DNA of 64,000 bases from Pseudovibrio axinellae (GTDB lineage: Bacteria; Pseudomonadota; Alphaproteobacteria; Rhizobiales; Stappiaceae), in assembly GCF_900110875.1 (NCBI RefSeq), contig NZ_FOFM01000015.1, positions 16,439 through 80,438 on the forward strand, read 5' to 3'. Shown here in pieces: positions 8,209 to 17,915 of this stretch (positions are counted from its first letter, which is position 1; every line of letters starts with the position of its first letter). Below the pieces are notes generated by a model that was not told the origin of the DNA, ran no database searches, and saw nothing but the letters and a program-made list of their open reading frames with translations. Position numbers and translations under genes: made by a program.

Positions 8209-9808
8209 GTTCAAATTCCATGGTTTGGCTATTAAAATTGAGAAGCTTGTTTGCAAGGGTTCGTCTTGGCAGACGCAGGAATTCCGCCATCTTTCCACGA
8301 TCACCAGAGAACCGATCAAATGCAGCACGCAACAAACGCTGTTCATAGTTGGCGAGGCTTGATCGTAATCCAATATCTTGTAGTACGCCGTCTTCCTGCC
8401 TAATATCAGAAGGTGTTGCCCCGACGCTGCCATAGGCGTCACCGGAGACTTCAAAACCTGCCTTGCCTTCTTGAATCGCTTCGTCGATGACGTTTTCTGA
8501 AATAACCAACTGTCCCTCAGACAGGAAAACAGCCTTAATCATACAGTTTTGTAGTTCGCGAACATTTCCTTTGAACTCAGCAGATTGAAGCCGAGCTTCC
8601 GCTGCGTCACTTAAAGACTTAGTGGTTTCTCCGCTAGAAACCGCTATTTCCTGCAGAAAGAACCGCGCCAAATGCAGAATATCTCCGTCCCGCTCACGTA
8701 GAGGTGGGAGCGCAATTGCCAATTGAGAAATCCGGTAGAACAGGTCTGAACGGAAATGTCCGCGGTTAACCGCATCACGCAGGTCCACATGCGTTGCAGT
8801 GATAAGACGAAAGCTTACAGGCTCACTGTGTTCTGCACCGAGAGGACGAACTGTTTTTTCCTGGAGGACCCGAAGTAATTTGACCTGCAACTCGAAAGAA
8901 AGGTCCCCTATTTCATCAAGAAAAAGTGTCCCCCCAGAAGCGCGCTTAATCAAACCGTCACGATTGCTATCAGCACCTGTAAACGCACCTTTTTTGTAAC
9001 CAAACAGTTCACTTTCGATCAAATTTGGTGGCAGTGCTGAGATGTTCTCTGCGATATACGGCCCTTTCGCACAAGTTGATAGCCGGTGGAGTGCGCCGGC
9101 AACTACCTCTTTGCCAGTGCCTGTCTCGCCTAGAACCAGAACGGAATATCCATTCTGTGCAAAGCGAGCAACTTGTTCACGAACCTCGGAAATCTGAGTT
9201 GAACATCCAACTAGTTTTTCAGAGAGCACCGCATCGATCTGCTGTTCTCGCATGTTAGAATTAGCGACAACGAGTTTCTCGTTTTGCTGATGTTCTTTTA
9301 ACGAATGCAAAAGCGGGCGTAGCAGGTAGAATGATCGCCAGAGTAAAAGTATAGACTGGTGATGATCATTCATTTTGTCTTCATCGAGTGCAGAAACAAG
9401 TAAAAACACGAAGACTTGGTTTGGTTTATCTTCCTCTGAGCTGCCTTGGATCGAGAACCAGTGTCCTGCAATTGTCCCTTGTCGTCCAAACAAGGCAGTG
9501 CTCAGGTCCTCAGGTCTGGATGATGTGGGTGGCTTTTTATAGAAAAATGAAGCAGCTTTGAGGCCATTTAGCTCGCTGTATGGTTGTCCTTCAAGCTCTG
9601 TACTTAACTCAGGAAGCTTAGCGAAAGGCATTCCACCATCACATGCCATAGGGACGAGTTTACGACCTGTGATGTCAGGTAAATACACAGCGGCAGCTTG
9701 GGCATGAGTGATAGCCATCATTGATTTTAACACCTCTGCTTGCAGAGATTTCAATGATCTACATGCCATAAGCGACATCAGCAGGTGAATGGTGGAGAGC
9801 CCCTTCAT
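8198..9808 (-). CDS. vasH: Sigma-54-dependent activator of the T6SS (VasH-like)
   Basis: A 536-residue bacterial enhancer-binding protein. Residues 1-190 form a GAF-like sensory region with little conservation. The AAA+ domain has Walker A GETGTGKE (227-234), the sigma-54 contact loop GAFTGA (274-279) and Walker B GGTLFLDEIGDL (about 292-303). A Fis-type helix-turn-helix ends the protein (GDRGKMAEFLRLPRRTLANKL). In Vibrio the homologue VasH switches on hcp and other T6SS operons through RpoN. Here it lies between clpV and vasI. I did not find a convincing -24/-12 promoter in the tssB-tssM spacer, so its targets may be remote hcp/vgrG loci. Confidence 0.93.
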   Translation of the reverse strand: MKGLSTIHLLMSLMACRSLKSLQAEVLKSMMAITHAQAAAVYLPDITGRKLVPMACDGGMPFAKLPELSTELEGQPYSELNGLKAASFFYKKPPTSSRPEDLSTALFGRQGTIAGHWFSIQGSSEEDKPNQVFVFLLVSALDEDKMNDHHQSILLLWRSFYLLRPLLHSLKEHQQNEKLVVANSNMREQQIDAVLSEKLVGCSTQISEVREQVARFAQNGYSVLVLGETGTGKEVVAGALHRLSTCAKGPYIAENISALPPNLIESELFGYKKGAFTGADSNRDGLIKRASGGTLFLDEIGDLSFELQVKLLRVLQEKTVRPLGAEHSEPVSFRLITATHVDLRDAVNRGHFRSDLFYRISQLAIALPPLRERDGDILHLARFFLQEIAVSSGETTKSLSDAAEARLQSAEFKGNVRELQNCMIKAVFLSEGQLVISENVIDEAIQEGKAGFEVSGDAYGSVGATPSDIRQEDGVLQDIGLRSSLANYEQRLLRAAFDRFSGDRGKMAEFLRLPRRTLANKLLNFNSQTMEFEHDT

Positions 9809-9815
9809 AACAAAG

Positions 9816-12509
9816 CTAAACCGCCTCCAACATCACTTCATCTGTGACTGACTTCTTTTGCTCTGCGTAAAGTGCTGCAAAGGAAAAACCTTCGGCCTCC
9901 TCAGGGCAATCAATCGTGATCGCCTCTATGTGTTCGCCGCTATGACCAGCCTCCAAGAGTTCAATAGAAAGGGTCGGTAGGAGCTGGCGCTGTATAACCT
10001 GGTCCACCAGGCGTGCCCCATTGGACGCTACACGACACATTTGCGTAACGCGTGAATAGGCGGCGTCAGAAATAGTCAAAGCAACCTTCTGTGTATCCTG
10101 AAGCAACGAAACCAACCCGTCCAAACGCATTTTCACGATTTGAGCCAGAACATCCTCGGAAAGAGGCATATAAACCAGCGGTTCCATACGCGCGAGCAAC
10201 GCAGGTTTGAAATGTTGAGCAAACAATGGGGTCAGTGAGTTCAGCATCGAAGTATGGCTAGGTATCTTGCCTTCTTCAGCTGTAGCAACCCAGTTTTCAA
10301 TCTGATCTGAACCCAGGTTACTTGTAAGAAAGAAAACGATGTTGCGGCAGTCGATAAGACGGCCTTCACCATCAGCCAATTCGCCCTTATCGAAAGCTTG
10401 GTAGAATAGGTTCAAAACATTTGGATCAGCTTTTTCAACTTCATCCAGCAACACAACAGAGTATGGTTTCTTTCGAATGGCTTCGGTCAAAATACCACCC
10501 TCGCCATACCCAACATAACCTGGAGGAGAACCGATCAAGCGAGAAACTGTGTGACGTTCCTGATATTCTGACATGTTGATGGTGGTTACAAATTCCTCTC
10601 CGCCAAACAACCTCCGCGACACCTCCAAAGCAGTTTCTGTCTTGCCTACACCAGAAGGTCCGGCAAGGAGGAATGTGCCTAAAGGTTGGCCCTTTTTATG
10701 TAAATCAAGGCGGGAGGCACGCAGTCGAGACTCAATGGCCTCCAGTGCAAAATCCTGTCCTTTAATGGACTGCTTCATCGTATCAGCCAGAGTCAGCAAG
10801 CGGTGATAGTCATCCTGAACCATGGAGTTGATCGGAATGCCTGTCCAATCGCCAATGATCGCGGCTATTTCCGTCGGCCCAACCTCAACAGAAACTAATG
10901 GATGGTCTCCAGCTTCCTCGCTCAGCGCAGCTCGTTGACGTGTTAAGCAAGCTTGTGCTTCCTGCAACTCGTCTTGACCTATCGTTTCAGGTGACTGCTT
11001 AAAGAGCTCGTTTCTAACCGAGATGAACTCACCAGCAAGGGTAACTTGCGTCGTATGCTTTTGGCTCAACTCTGCCCTGGTCTCTTCCAATTCAACGAGT
11101 TGATCTGCAATAGATGCTATCTGTTCAAGTTGCTCAGGTTCTAACGGGCCGGTATATTGATCGCGCTTTAAGCCTTCCTGCTCCCAGTTCAACGTTTGAA
11201 TACGCTGCTCAATATCTTGAAGTTCAACAGGAGAGGTATTTGCACCTGAGCGCACGCGAGCACATGCGGTATCCAAAACATCAATCGCCTTATCAGGCAG
11301 TTGCCGCCCTGTGATGTAGCGTGCTGATAGGCGCACGGAGGCGTTTATTGCCTCTTCAGTTATGTAAACATCATGCGCATCTTCGTAGGCTTGCTTGAGG
11401 CCCCTCATAATAATGATGGCCTCATCAATTGATGGCTCATCTAGTTTCACGAGCTGGAAGCGGCGAGTTAATGCAGGGTCTTTCTCAAAATACTTTTTAT
11501 ACTCAGACCAAGTTGTCGCGGCGATCGTCTTTAGCTCTCCGCGCGCGAGTGCCGGCTTTAGAAGGTTTGCGGCATCCGATCCACCTTGGTCGCCTCCAGC
11601 ACCAATCAACGTATGTGCTTCATCAATGAAGAGTATGATCGGCTCTGGACTGGAGCGAACTTCGTCGATCACTCCTTTCAGGCGCTTTTCAAATTCTCCC
11701 TTCATTGAAGCACCAGCTTGTAATGCCCCAATATCAAGGCCCCAAAGTGCAACATCTTTGAAATGCTCTGGCACATCGCCTTTTGCAATTCTCAGCGCTA
11801 AGCCTTCTGCAAGTGCAGTTTTGCCAACCCCAGCTTCACCTACACAAATTGGATTGTTCTTACGACGACGACATAAGATCTCGATGATCTGGCGAATTTC
11901 ATTATCGCGGCAGAAAATCGGATCAACTTTCCCCTCCCGGGCAAGCTGCGTGAAATTGGTTCCATACTTTTGTAAGAAACCATCAGCCCCCTCACGTGCA
12001 GGTGAATTAGCATCCTGTCCGCTATGGTCATTTTCGAAAGAACCTGCCGTTAGCTCTGCGAAATTGCGGCTCAATAGGTCTGGCGATACTTGCTGCAGCA
12101 GGCTGTAATAGTCCATCTGCATATAACGGCCAGCTTCATTCAGCAGCGCTATAAGAAGAGCCCCTGAACGAATTGTTTTATCACCCTGTTCAACAGATGC
12201 CACCAACCATGCATCCTGTAGTAAGTCTTGAAGCATGGGAGAAAAGGTTGGCGTGCGATCAGAATTAACCCTTCGATATCGGTTAAACGTCGCGTGCAAT
12301 CGTTCATTAAGATCGTCAGGGTCTACATTTTGACTCTGCAAAAGTAAGCGAATATCAATTGCCGGTTGAGATACCAGAGAGATAAGAAAGTGCTCTACAG
12401 TAACTTCTTGATGAGAGTTTGAAACACACAGACTAGCGGCTTCTTCAATCGCTTGACGACAACATGGGTTGAGCCGCTCAATAAGAGCCTTAATTTCCAG
12501 CCTAGCCAT
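9816..12509 (-). CDS. clpV: T6SS sheath-disassembly ATPase ClpV (TssH)
   Basis: An 897-residue Clp/Hsp100 AAA+ ATPase that recognises contracted TssB/TssC sheath and recycles it in the cytoplasm. The N-domain is about residues 1-150. The first AAA+ module has Walker A GEAGVGKT (224-231) and Walker B ILFIDEAHT. A coiled-coil middle domain follows, and the second module has Walker A GPSGVGKT near residue 620 and Walker B VVLLDEVEKA. Length is typical for ClpV, and the LNPCCRQAIEEAASLC N-terminus is ClpV rather than ClpB in style. It sits 16 bp after tssL and 7 bp before vasH, so cotranscription and coupled translation are likely. Confidence 0.96.
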   Translation of the reverse strand: MARLEIKALIERLNPCCRQAIEEAASLCVSNSHQEVTVEHFLISLVSQPAIDIRLLLQSQNVDPDDLNERLHATFNRYRRVNSDRTPTFSPMLQDLLQDAWLVASVEQGDKTIRSGALLIALLNEAGRYMQMDYYSLLQQVSPDLLSRNFAELTAGSFENDHSGQDANSPAREGADGFLQKYGTNFTQLAREGKVDPIFCRDNEIRQIIEILCRRRKNNPICVGEAGVGKTALAEGLALRIAKGDVPEHFKDVALWGLDIGALQAGASMKGEFEKRLKGVIDEVRSSPEPIILFIDEAHTLIGAGGDQGGSDAANLLKPALARGELKTIAATTWSEYKKYFEKDPALTRRFQLVKLDEPSIDEAIIIMRGLKQAYEDAHDVYITEEAINASVRLSARYITGRQLPDKAIDVLDTACARVRSGANTSPVELQDIEQRIQTLNWEQEGLKRDQYTGPLEPEQLEQIASIADQLVELEETRAELSQKHTTQVTLAGEFISVRNELFKQSPETIGQDELQEAQACLTRQRAALSEEAGDHPLVSVEVGPTEIAAIIGDWTGIPINSMVQDDYHRLLTLADTMKQSIKGQDFALEAIESRLRASRLDLHKKGQPLGTFLLAGPSGVGKTETALEVSRRLFGGEEFVTTINMSEYQERHTVSRLIGSPPGYVGYGEGGILTEAIRKKPYSVVLLDEVEKADPNVLNLFYQAFDKGELADGEGRLIDCRNIVFFLTSNLGSDQIENWVATAEEGKIPSHTSMLNSLTPLFAQHFKPALLARMEPLVYMPLSEDVLAQIVKMRLDGLVSLLQDTQKVALTISDAAYSRVTQMCRVASNGARLVDQVIQRQLLPTLSIELLEAGHSGEHIEAITIDCPEEAEGFSFAALYAEQKKSVTDEVMLEAV

Positions 12510-12525
12510 ATTCGATCTCCAATTT

Positions 12526-13335
12526 TTAAAATATATCGCGCAGCTGAGTAATAACTTCGTCGGTGTATTGGTCCATTTGGACGTAGAACACCGCGTAGGT
12601 CAGCATGCATAAAACTAAAAGGCTAATCCAAACAATGGAGATAGGCGTGTGCCAGCGAATGACATGAGATCTCTCAATCACCTTGTCCTCTAAGCTTTTC
12701 AACTCAGTGGTGACTTCGCCCCGTTCCTGTCGGATCACGTTATGGACATCGCGCATGATCTCGTCCAACTGCTGTTTGCCGTTGTGCATCACGCGGTACT
12801 TACCCTCGAACCCAAGTCCGAGAAGAATGTACAAGAACTCAATCAACTCGACATAGCGCACCGGGTCACGCACGAGACGATTGAGGACTGTAAAGAACTT
12901 TTCTCCGCCCCATGTCTCACTATGAAATAACGCGAGCAGGCTACGTTCTGACCAGTCTGAATTCTGCCCCCAAGGGGAACACATAACCGCTTCGTCAATC
13001 GCTGAGCATATGCAATAGCGATGTGCCAAAATAGTCGCTCTATCAAAGCCTTCGCGCTGTAACTCCAACTCCAAGGACTCAATTTCTGCCCGCACATCTT
13101 TATGCAAGTAGTCAAGGTTGTTGTTTTCTGAAACTTCGGGGATGCGCGAAATGAGAGCAAGCAAAGACTGACTTGCATCAACAATCCGGTTGATACTATG
13201 CCCACGCATTGGAAAACTCATGGGCCGGGTGACCGGTGGAGAAACATCCTTTAAATCCGAAGGCACTGTCTCGCTTGTGGCAACGGAACCATCCAGAGCT
13301 TCGCTTGCATCAAACAGATTGGATACTTCACTCAT
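12526..13335 (-). CDS. tssL: T6SS membrane-complex protein TssL (DotU/IcmH-like)
   Basis: A 269-residue inner-membrane protein of the T6SS trans-envelope complex. A cytoplasmic DotU domain (about 50-215, with YCICSAIDEAVMCSPWG and SLLALFHSETWGGEKFF) is followed by one hydrophobic helix near the C-terminus (about 230-250). The periplasmic tail is only about 20 residues; there is no OmpA-like peptidoglycan-binding extension, so anchoring to the wall must come from another protein. ATG 13335 shares one base with the tssK stop (TGATG); a GTG one codon earlier is possible. Confidence 0.94.
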   Translation of the reverse strand: MSEVSNLFDASEALDGSVATSETVPSDLKDVSPPVTRPMSFPMRGHSINRIVDASQSLLALISRIPEVSENNNLDYLHKDVRAEIESLELELQREGFDRATILAHRYCICSAIDEAVMCSPWGQNSDWSERSLLALFHSETWGGEKFFTVLNRLVRDPVRYVELIEFLYILLGLGFEGKYRVMHNGKQQLDEIMRDVHNVIRQERGEVTTELKSLEDKVIERSHVIRWHTPISIVWISLLVLCMLTYAVFYVQMDQYTDEVITQLRDIF

Positions 13336-14684
13336 CACGCGGTCCTCTCATTTCGTATCGCCCAGAATTGTAGCTGCAGATCTGCAAATTCACCTGCAAT
13401 ATGGAACGCAAAACCACTTGCATTTTCAATGTATTGCCAGCCTGCTGAGTTGGCATCCAACTGGAAATAAGAGAACCCGGCATGATAGGGAAGCTGTCGA
13501 GGTGGTGATGGTAACCTTTGCAGAACCACCCCTGGTAGGTGTAAGTGGATCAGCTCCCGAATGCGCTCAATTGAAGACACTTTGGTTTGAGCAGGAAATG
13601 ACTTTGCCAGCTCCTCAAGCTCCATGCTTGCCTTCACTGCAATCACAAAGATTGCAGACCCAAGTAGCGAACGGTCAGAAAGTGGGGAAGTAATAATGCC
13701 GTACTTCTGCTTATTGAGTGGTAGAGCCACTGCGTTCGCTTCAAAGATAGTAGAAAGAGACTGCCGCAATGAATTGATCACAGGGTCAAAGCAAATCTGA
13801 GGTTCTTCATGATGGTAGGCAGGCCATACTGAGGGCATACGTTGTTCGTGGGTGAACGTTGCCAGCTCGCCAGCAGCGCTAGAGAACATCTTGTATAGCG
13901 TTTTAGGATGAGACCCTTTGAGAGAAGACATATGCCTAAACTCTGGCCACAGCCGGTTAATGGTCTGCAACATCAAAAAGTCTGAAACATCGGAGACACC
14001 ACGCTGACCCGGCGTTCCCAATCGAGATGCGATGTGTGAAGCACGCTGGCGTAGCAAACCGACCAAATCGTCAAGCGTCTTGCGTAGGCGTGGCTGCGCA
14101 TCAATTGACGAAGCCATAGGCAAGAATTCGGTGTCTAACTTAACGCTGCCATCTGAGCTTGTATCGCTAATACGAGCAATTGGCAGGCACGAGAAGGCGG
14201 ATCTGTCTTCACGCTCCAGCATTAAGCGCAAGCGATACTGTGCCACTTCAACAAAAAAAGGCTCCACATCAGCGCTGGTATTATTGCGCACATCTTGGGA
14301 GACCGCAGACATGCGCGTCGCATCCTGTGGTTGGATGGGGTCTTCTACCTCAGGCACACCGTTAGAACGCAGCGGAATTGCTAAATATACTTTCTGGCCA
14401 ACAACATTCTCATTACCTACATCAAGCGGAGCTGGCGGTATCGTTTCACCAGGGACGTCGATCAGTGTTCCATCTGGAAAGATGCCCTGAATATAATCAA
14501 TAAGGATCTTGCCATGCAGCAAACTTTCCTTGTTGATTTCCAACCGACCGACGCCTTTTAAATAAGGATCGATCGCATCACTTTGAGACCTAAGAAGATG
14601 CTCAAAATACCTCTGCTGTTGCTGAAAATGGTGAGGCTTCAAAAACAAACCATCACGCCAAATTACATGGTTTCGCAGTGACAT
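13335..14684 (-). CDS. tssK: T6SS baseplate protein TssK
   Basis: A 449-residue TssK, the trimeric adaptor that joins the baseplate to the TssL/TssM membrane complex. The family N-terminus is clear: HVIWRDGLFLKPHHFQQQQRYFE. The middle has the SFLPIARI-like segment and the C-terminus the conserved PGVVLQRLPSPPRQLPYHAGFSYFQLD. Length is normal. The gene follows tssJ by 36 bp and is coupled to tssL by a one-base overlap. Confidence 0.96.
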   Translation of the reverse strand: MSLRNHVIWRDGLFLKPHHFQQQQRYFEHLLRSQSDAIDPYLKGVGRLEINKESLLHGKILIDYIQGIFPDGTLIDVPGETIPPAPLDVGNENVVGQKVYLAIPLRSNGVPEVEDPIQPQDATRMSAVSQDVRNNTSADVEPFFVEVAQYRLRLMLEREDRSAFSCLPIARISDTSSDGSVKLDTEFLPMASSIDAQPRLRKTLDDLVGLLRQRASHIASRLGTPGQRGVSDVSDFLMLQTINRLWPEFRHMSSLKGSHPKTLYKMFSSAAGELATFTHEQRMPSVWPAYHHEEPQICFDPVINSLRQSLSTIFEANAVALPLNKQKYGIITSPLSDRSLLGSAIFVIAVKASMELEELAKSFPAQTKVSSIERIRELIHLHLPGVVLQRLPSPPRQLPYHAGFSYFQLDANSAGWQYIENASGFAFHIAGEFADLQLQFWAIRNERTA

Positions 14685-14720
14685 AATAAAGATAAACCCT
14701 AAACTAAAACTTGGACGAAC

Positions 14721-15281
14721 CTACCGATGTAGGTTTGTGATAATTTTCTTTTTGCTCATCACCGCGAGCAGCTTGTAGACCTCACCTTTTGGCTTAACTT
14801 GCTCAACAGCGCGCCAGTCTACTTTTTCCGGTTGCGAATACCCACCGACCAAGCCAATGAAGACTGTGTCCTCATCTAGTTCAACTTCGCTGACTACCTT
14901 GGATTCTCCAGGCATCACCTGGACTTCTTTGACATCGATAAACGTAGTTCCAAGCGCGGTTTCGTAATCTTGGGTTGCCTCATCAAAGGAGGACTGCAGC
15001 AATTTCCCATCGTCACCAAGCTGAAAAATCCATACATCGATTGGAACATATTCCCCTAGGTCATTCCTATTCGCACCGTTCTCTGCAAAGACCGTTACAT
15101 CTATCAATGTAGGCTGGTCTTTCGGCTCTCCGACCGGAATATCTGGGTCTGCAAGAACTTTAAAAACCTTCTCAGGAATCTTTTGCGCACCACAGGCCGT
15201 CATCGCAAATAATCCCGCAGAGACAAATGCGAATTGAAGCCCTCGTTTGACAAAGGAAGAACGACTTCGACGCCAATTCAT
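14721..15281 (-). CDS. tssJ: T6SS outer-membrane lipoprotein TssJ
   Basis: A 186-residue lipoprotein that anchors the T6SS membrane complex to the outer membrane and contacts TssM. A basic N-terminus and hydrophobic stretch lead to the lipobox MTAC, giving lipidation at that Cys. The transthyretin-like fold region follows (PTLIDVTVFAENGANRNDLGE and DVWIFQL). ATG 15281 is chosen because it places the signal peptide at the N-terminus; the frame extends 35 residues further upstream, overlapping tagH, with no support. Confidence 0.92.
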   Translation of the reverse strand: MNWRRSRSSFVKRGLQFAFVSAGLFAMTACGAQKIPEKVFKVLADPDIPVGEPKDQPTLIDVTVFAENGANRNDLGEYVPIDVWIFQLGDDGKLLQSSFDEATQDYETALGTTFIDVKEVQVMPGESKVVSEVELDEDTVFIGLVGGYSQPEKVDWRAVEQVKPKGEVYKLLAVMSKKKIITNLHR

Positions 15282-15372
15282 TTGGTAGTTTCCATCTTGT
15301 ACCGGAACGGGACAGGCTCTTAATCGCAAACCTTTATTCCCAATCACTCGCCCGCAGTTTGTTCGTATCTGC

Positions 15373-16872
15373 TTATTCAGCGGCATGAAGTTGCTGGCTT
15401 CTCATCTCGCGGTCGTAAACTTGGCGGAAAACTTCCCAGAACATGCGTGCAAGGCCCCGTTGGCGGTCAGACTTCATTTCTGTGTAGTAATGCTCGTACA
15501 TTTGCCAGTGCCAGCTATCTAGATCACCTGTACGAGGAGCGTGCCCTTTGTAGCGCGCAAATCTCTTGCTAAGGTGCTTGGGAGACAGTCCATCTAAGAT
15601 GGTCTCCAAGGCCTCATCGACAGCAATGCGACTGGCATTTTCGTGTAATTCAATCTGTGCCAAGCTCTCTTCGATTGCCGAAGGTGCATTGAGATGAACA
15701 GGGCTTTGTACCAACAGCAGATCCTCAATGGCTTGCTGTGGCGTATCTGCCAAACGAATGGGGTTGTCCTCAACAGGATGCAGATGTGTATCATTTAGCG
15801 TAGAGCGATCAGTCCACTGTTTGGAGTGGATCGCCATAAGGCCCTGAATTGCCGTCTTAAGCGCTGCACCAACTTCCTTCGTAATGCGGTTCGCCTCCGG
15901 AACGCTCATATCTCCTACGGGCAAGCCAAGTGCGCTCATCAGTGGGCGCAATACAACATGGTCGACCATATCGCCTTCGCTCTTTGCTGACAGTGCCACG
16001 GACCCATGCCACCCTTCAGTTTCCTGAATTTCGCTAAGGCTTGAGTTTTTGCCGCCGGAGCTAGTGAGCGTTTCAAGATAACTATCCATCTCGGGGTCAA
16101 CAGCCTTGTCGCCTGTGTCAGTCATCCTTTTATTTCCTTGTGCTTGGGGCATAATCATGAGGCGGTGATGCGCATGCGGATCATCGACGCCAAATGTCAT
16201 GCCGCTCTTTGTAGGCTGTTTTTGCAAAGTACTCAGGAGGTCTTGATCTGCATCCCCGTGCTCAACTTTGCTGTCATTGTTTAATTGCAAGAGAGGGTCT
16301 TGATTACCGGGGAGACCGTCTGCGTCCTGTAGATCGAGCACCTCGACTGGGTCTTCGTTTTTTGTACCGCGGCGTCCGGTTTGAGCGAAAAATTCGCCAC
16401 TCAAATCGCTTTCCAAATGATCAGCAAGAATGGACTCGATATTGACCCGCGCTGGGTCCGTATCATCCTTCAGCTTGCCGGAAATAATTGTATCGATGGC
16501 AGCGAAGCGCCCTGCCCATTGATCTGAATGCTCTTCATCTTCGTTATTGTCTGCAAGGACATACGCGACCAAACTAAAGTCGCCGACTTCCCAGATATCA
16601 CCATCAGAGATCCGAAAGCGCAGCCCTGCTTTGATAGGCCGATTTGAGCCATTTACAGTAATGCCCTTGCTACTTCGGGCCTCAGCGCAAAACCCACCTT
16701 CTTGCAAAAATACCTGAACGTGCTCGGGTGATACCGAATTGCTCCGGTCTAATAGTTGCCAATGGCAGTGAGCAGCAGACCCTATGCAACCGCCCTCATT
16801 CTCAAAGGTCGTGGTAGCTTTGCTGCCGTTTTCGAGCTTGGACGTATTATTGATGACAAGAACCAGTTTCAT
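15373..16872 (-). CDS. tagH: T6SS-associated FHA-domain protein TagH (VasC-like)
   Basis: A 499-residue protein with an N-terminal forkhead-associated fold (about 1-110) and the conserved TagH C-terminal helical domain (about 300-495, including ILDGLSPKHLSKRFARY and MFWEVFRQVYDREM). A long acidic linker of low conservation joins them. The usual GR-x-S-x-x-H phosphothreonine site is not intact: the position of the Gly-Arg pair reads IGSAAHCHW, while SPEHVQVF with Ser and His remains. No Ser/Thr kinase or phosphatase gene of the PpkA/PppA type lies in the window. It may act as a scaffold rather than a phospho-switch here. Confidence 0.9.
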   Translation of the reverse strand: MKLVLVINNTSKLENGSKATTTFENEGGCIGSAAHCHWQLLDRSNSVSPEHVQVFLQEGGFCAEARSSKGITVNGSNRPIKAGLRFRISDGDIWEVGDFSLVAYVLADNNEDEEHSDQWAGRFAAIDTIISGKLKDDTDPARVNIESILADHLESDLSGEFFAQTGRRGTKNEDPVEVLDLQDADGLPGNQDPLLQLNNDSKVEHGDADQDLLSTLQKQPTKSGMTFGVDDPHAHHRLMIMPQAQGNKRMTDTGDKAVDPEMDSYLETLTSSGGKNSSLSEIQETEGWHGSVALSAKSEGDMVDHVVLRPLMSALGLPVGDMSVPEANRITKEVGAALKTAIQGLMAIHSKQWTDRSTLNDTHLHPVEDNPIRLADTPQQAIEDLLLVQSPVHLNAPSAIEESLAQIELHENASRIAVDEALETILDGLSPKHLSKRFARYKGHAPRTGDLDSWHWQMYEHYYTEMKSDRQRGLARMFWEVFRQVYDREMRSQQLHAAE

Positions 16873-16880
16873 AGAACCCC

Positions 16881-17915
16881 CTACAATCTGGCACTAATCA
16901 GGACTTCGCGGCTGCAACCGGTGCCCTTATCTAAAAAGGTCGACCACCCCAATCTCCCTTCATTTTCATCTGAAAGGATAGTTGGGCGGGCCTGATGCTC
17001 CGCAAGTCCCAATTTGATGTCGTAGGCGTGCTGGTCACGCAGCATAAACTCAACTAAATCCCTCAGTGCCTTATAGTCGCGCCCATGAGGTAGGAAGTCT
17101 TGAAACCGCTCGAAACTAAGGTTCTTGATAAAGATATTAAACTTGGAAGACACATCAGGAACCCGGTCGCCTATGATCGTATTCTCGCCTAGCAACATAT
17201 TCTCAGAGCCAAGCTGAGAGCGCTGCTCCTCTGGAATGTCGACCCGTCTCTGGACCCATTCTTCGACTTCAACCTCCTTGTGAAAAAAGGCATGAGATAC
17301 AACGCTAGCAATCGCTTTAGGGGACCGGTTTCTGGAGGCCAAGACGCCAGCAAAAGTAAGCAACCGAGCCCAGTTAATGGGAGATTGATTGCGTAGCTCT
17401 TGATCTGACAATCCGAAGACGCTGAAGACCCATTGCGAAAACGGGTCCAGCGCACCGGGTTCATAGCGCACATAATATCGGTATTTACGCATCGAGCGAT
17501 GCAGCAAGCCGATCAACCGGTTATGAAAGAAATCGAAGAACCCTTTGAGCAGCGAGCCCTCTGCATCATACTTCGCGATCACCTCCTGGTAATAGGAGGG
17601 CAACGGCGAGCTTGACCCATGCAGACCAAGGAAAGTGACCTCCATATCAAAACTCCGTGTCACAAAGTTTTGAGAGATCACATCCTTATCACCCTCGAAC
17701 TTTATGCCCGAGATGTCTGAGAGCGGAAAACCAAGTGTATGCATAACGCTGAAAGTGAGTTTCTCATCTTTCGGCAGCAGATGCGTTCCAACTTCTTTTC
17801 GCCCGTCATAACAGCGCTGAATTTGCTCAACAGCTTGGAAGAATGACCAGCTGTGAGACTCAGACTGAATATCGCCTCCTAGATCAGAGGCTGTTGTCCA
17901 ATTTTCGCTGGCCAT
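16881..17915 (-). CDS. tssG: T6SS baseplate protein TssG (ImpH/VasB)
   Basis: A 344-residue TssG, a baseplate wedge component that works with TssE, TssF and TssK. Family blocks include SWSFFQAVEQIQRCY near the N-terminus, FLGLHGSSSPLPSYYQEVI and FDFFHNRLIGLLHRSMRKYRY. The assigned start lies 37 bases inside the end of tssF, so the two reading frames overlap and translation is probably coupled. It is followed 8 bp later by tagH. Confidence 0.95.
   Translation of the reverse strand: MASENWTTASDLGGDIQSESHSWSFFQAVEQIQRCYDGRKEVGTHLLPKDEKLTFSVMHTLGFPLSDISGIKFEGDKDVISQNFVTRSFDMEVTFLGLHGSSSPLPSYYQEVIAKYDAEGSLLKGFFDFFHNRLIGLLHRSMRKYRYYVRYEPGALDPFSQWVFSVFGLSDQELRNQSPINWARLLTFAGVLASRNRSPKAIASVVSHAFFHKEVEVEEWVQRRVDIPEEQRSQLGSENMLLGENTIIGDRVPDVSSKFNIFIKNLSFERFQDFLPHGRDYKALRDLVEFMLRDQHAYDIKLGLAEHQARPTILSDENEGRLGWSTFLDKGTGCSREVLISARL

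Noticed and set aside
11395..12108. Long open frame opposite clpV
   Set aside because: It is antisense to a highly conserved AAA+ gene and reflects its codon composition.
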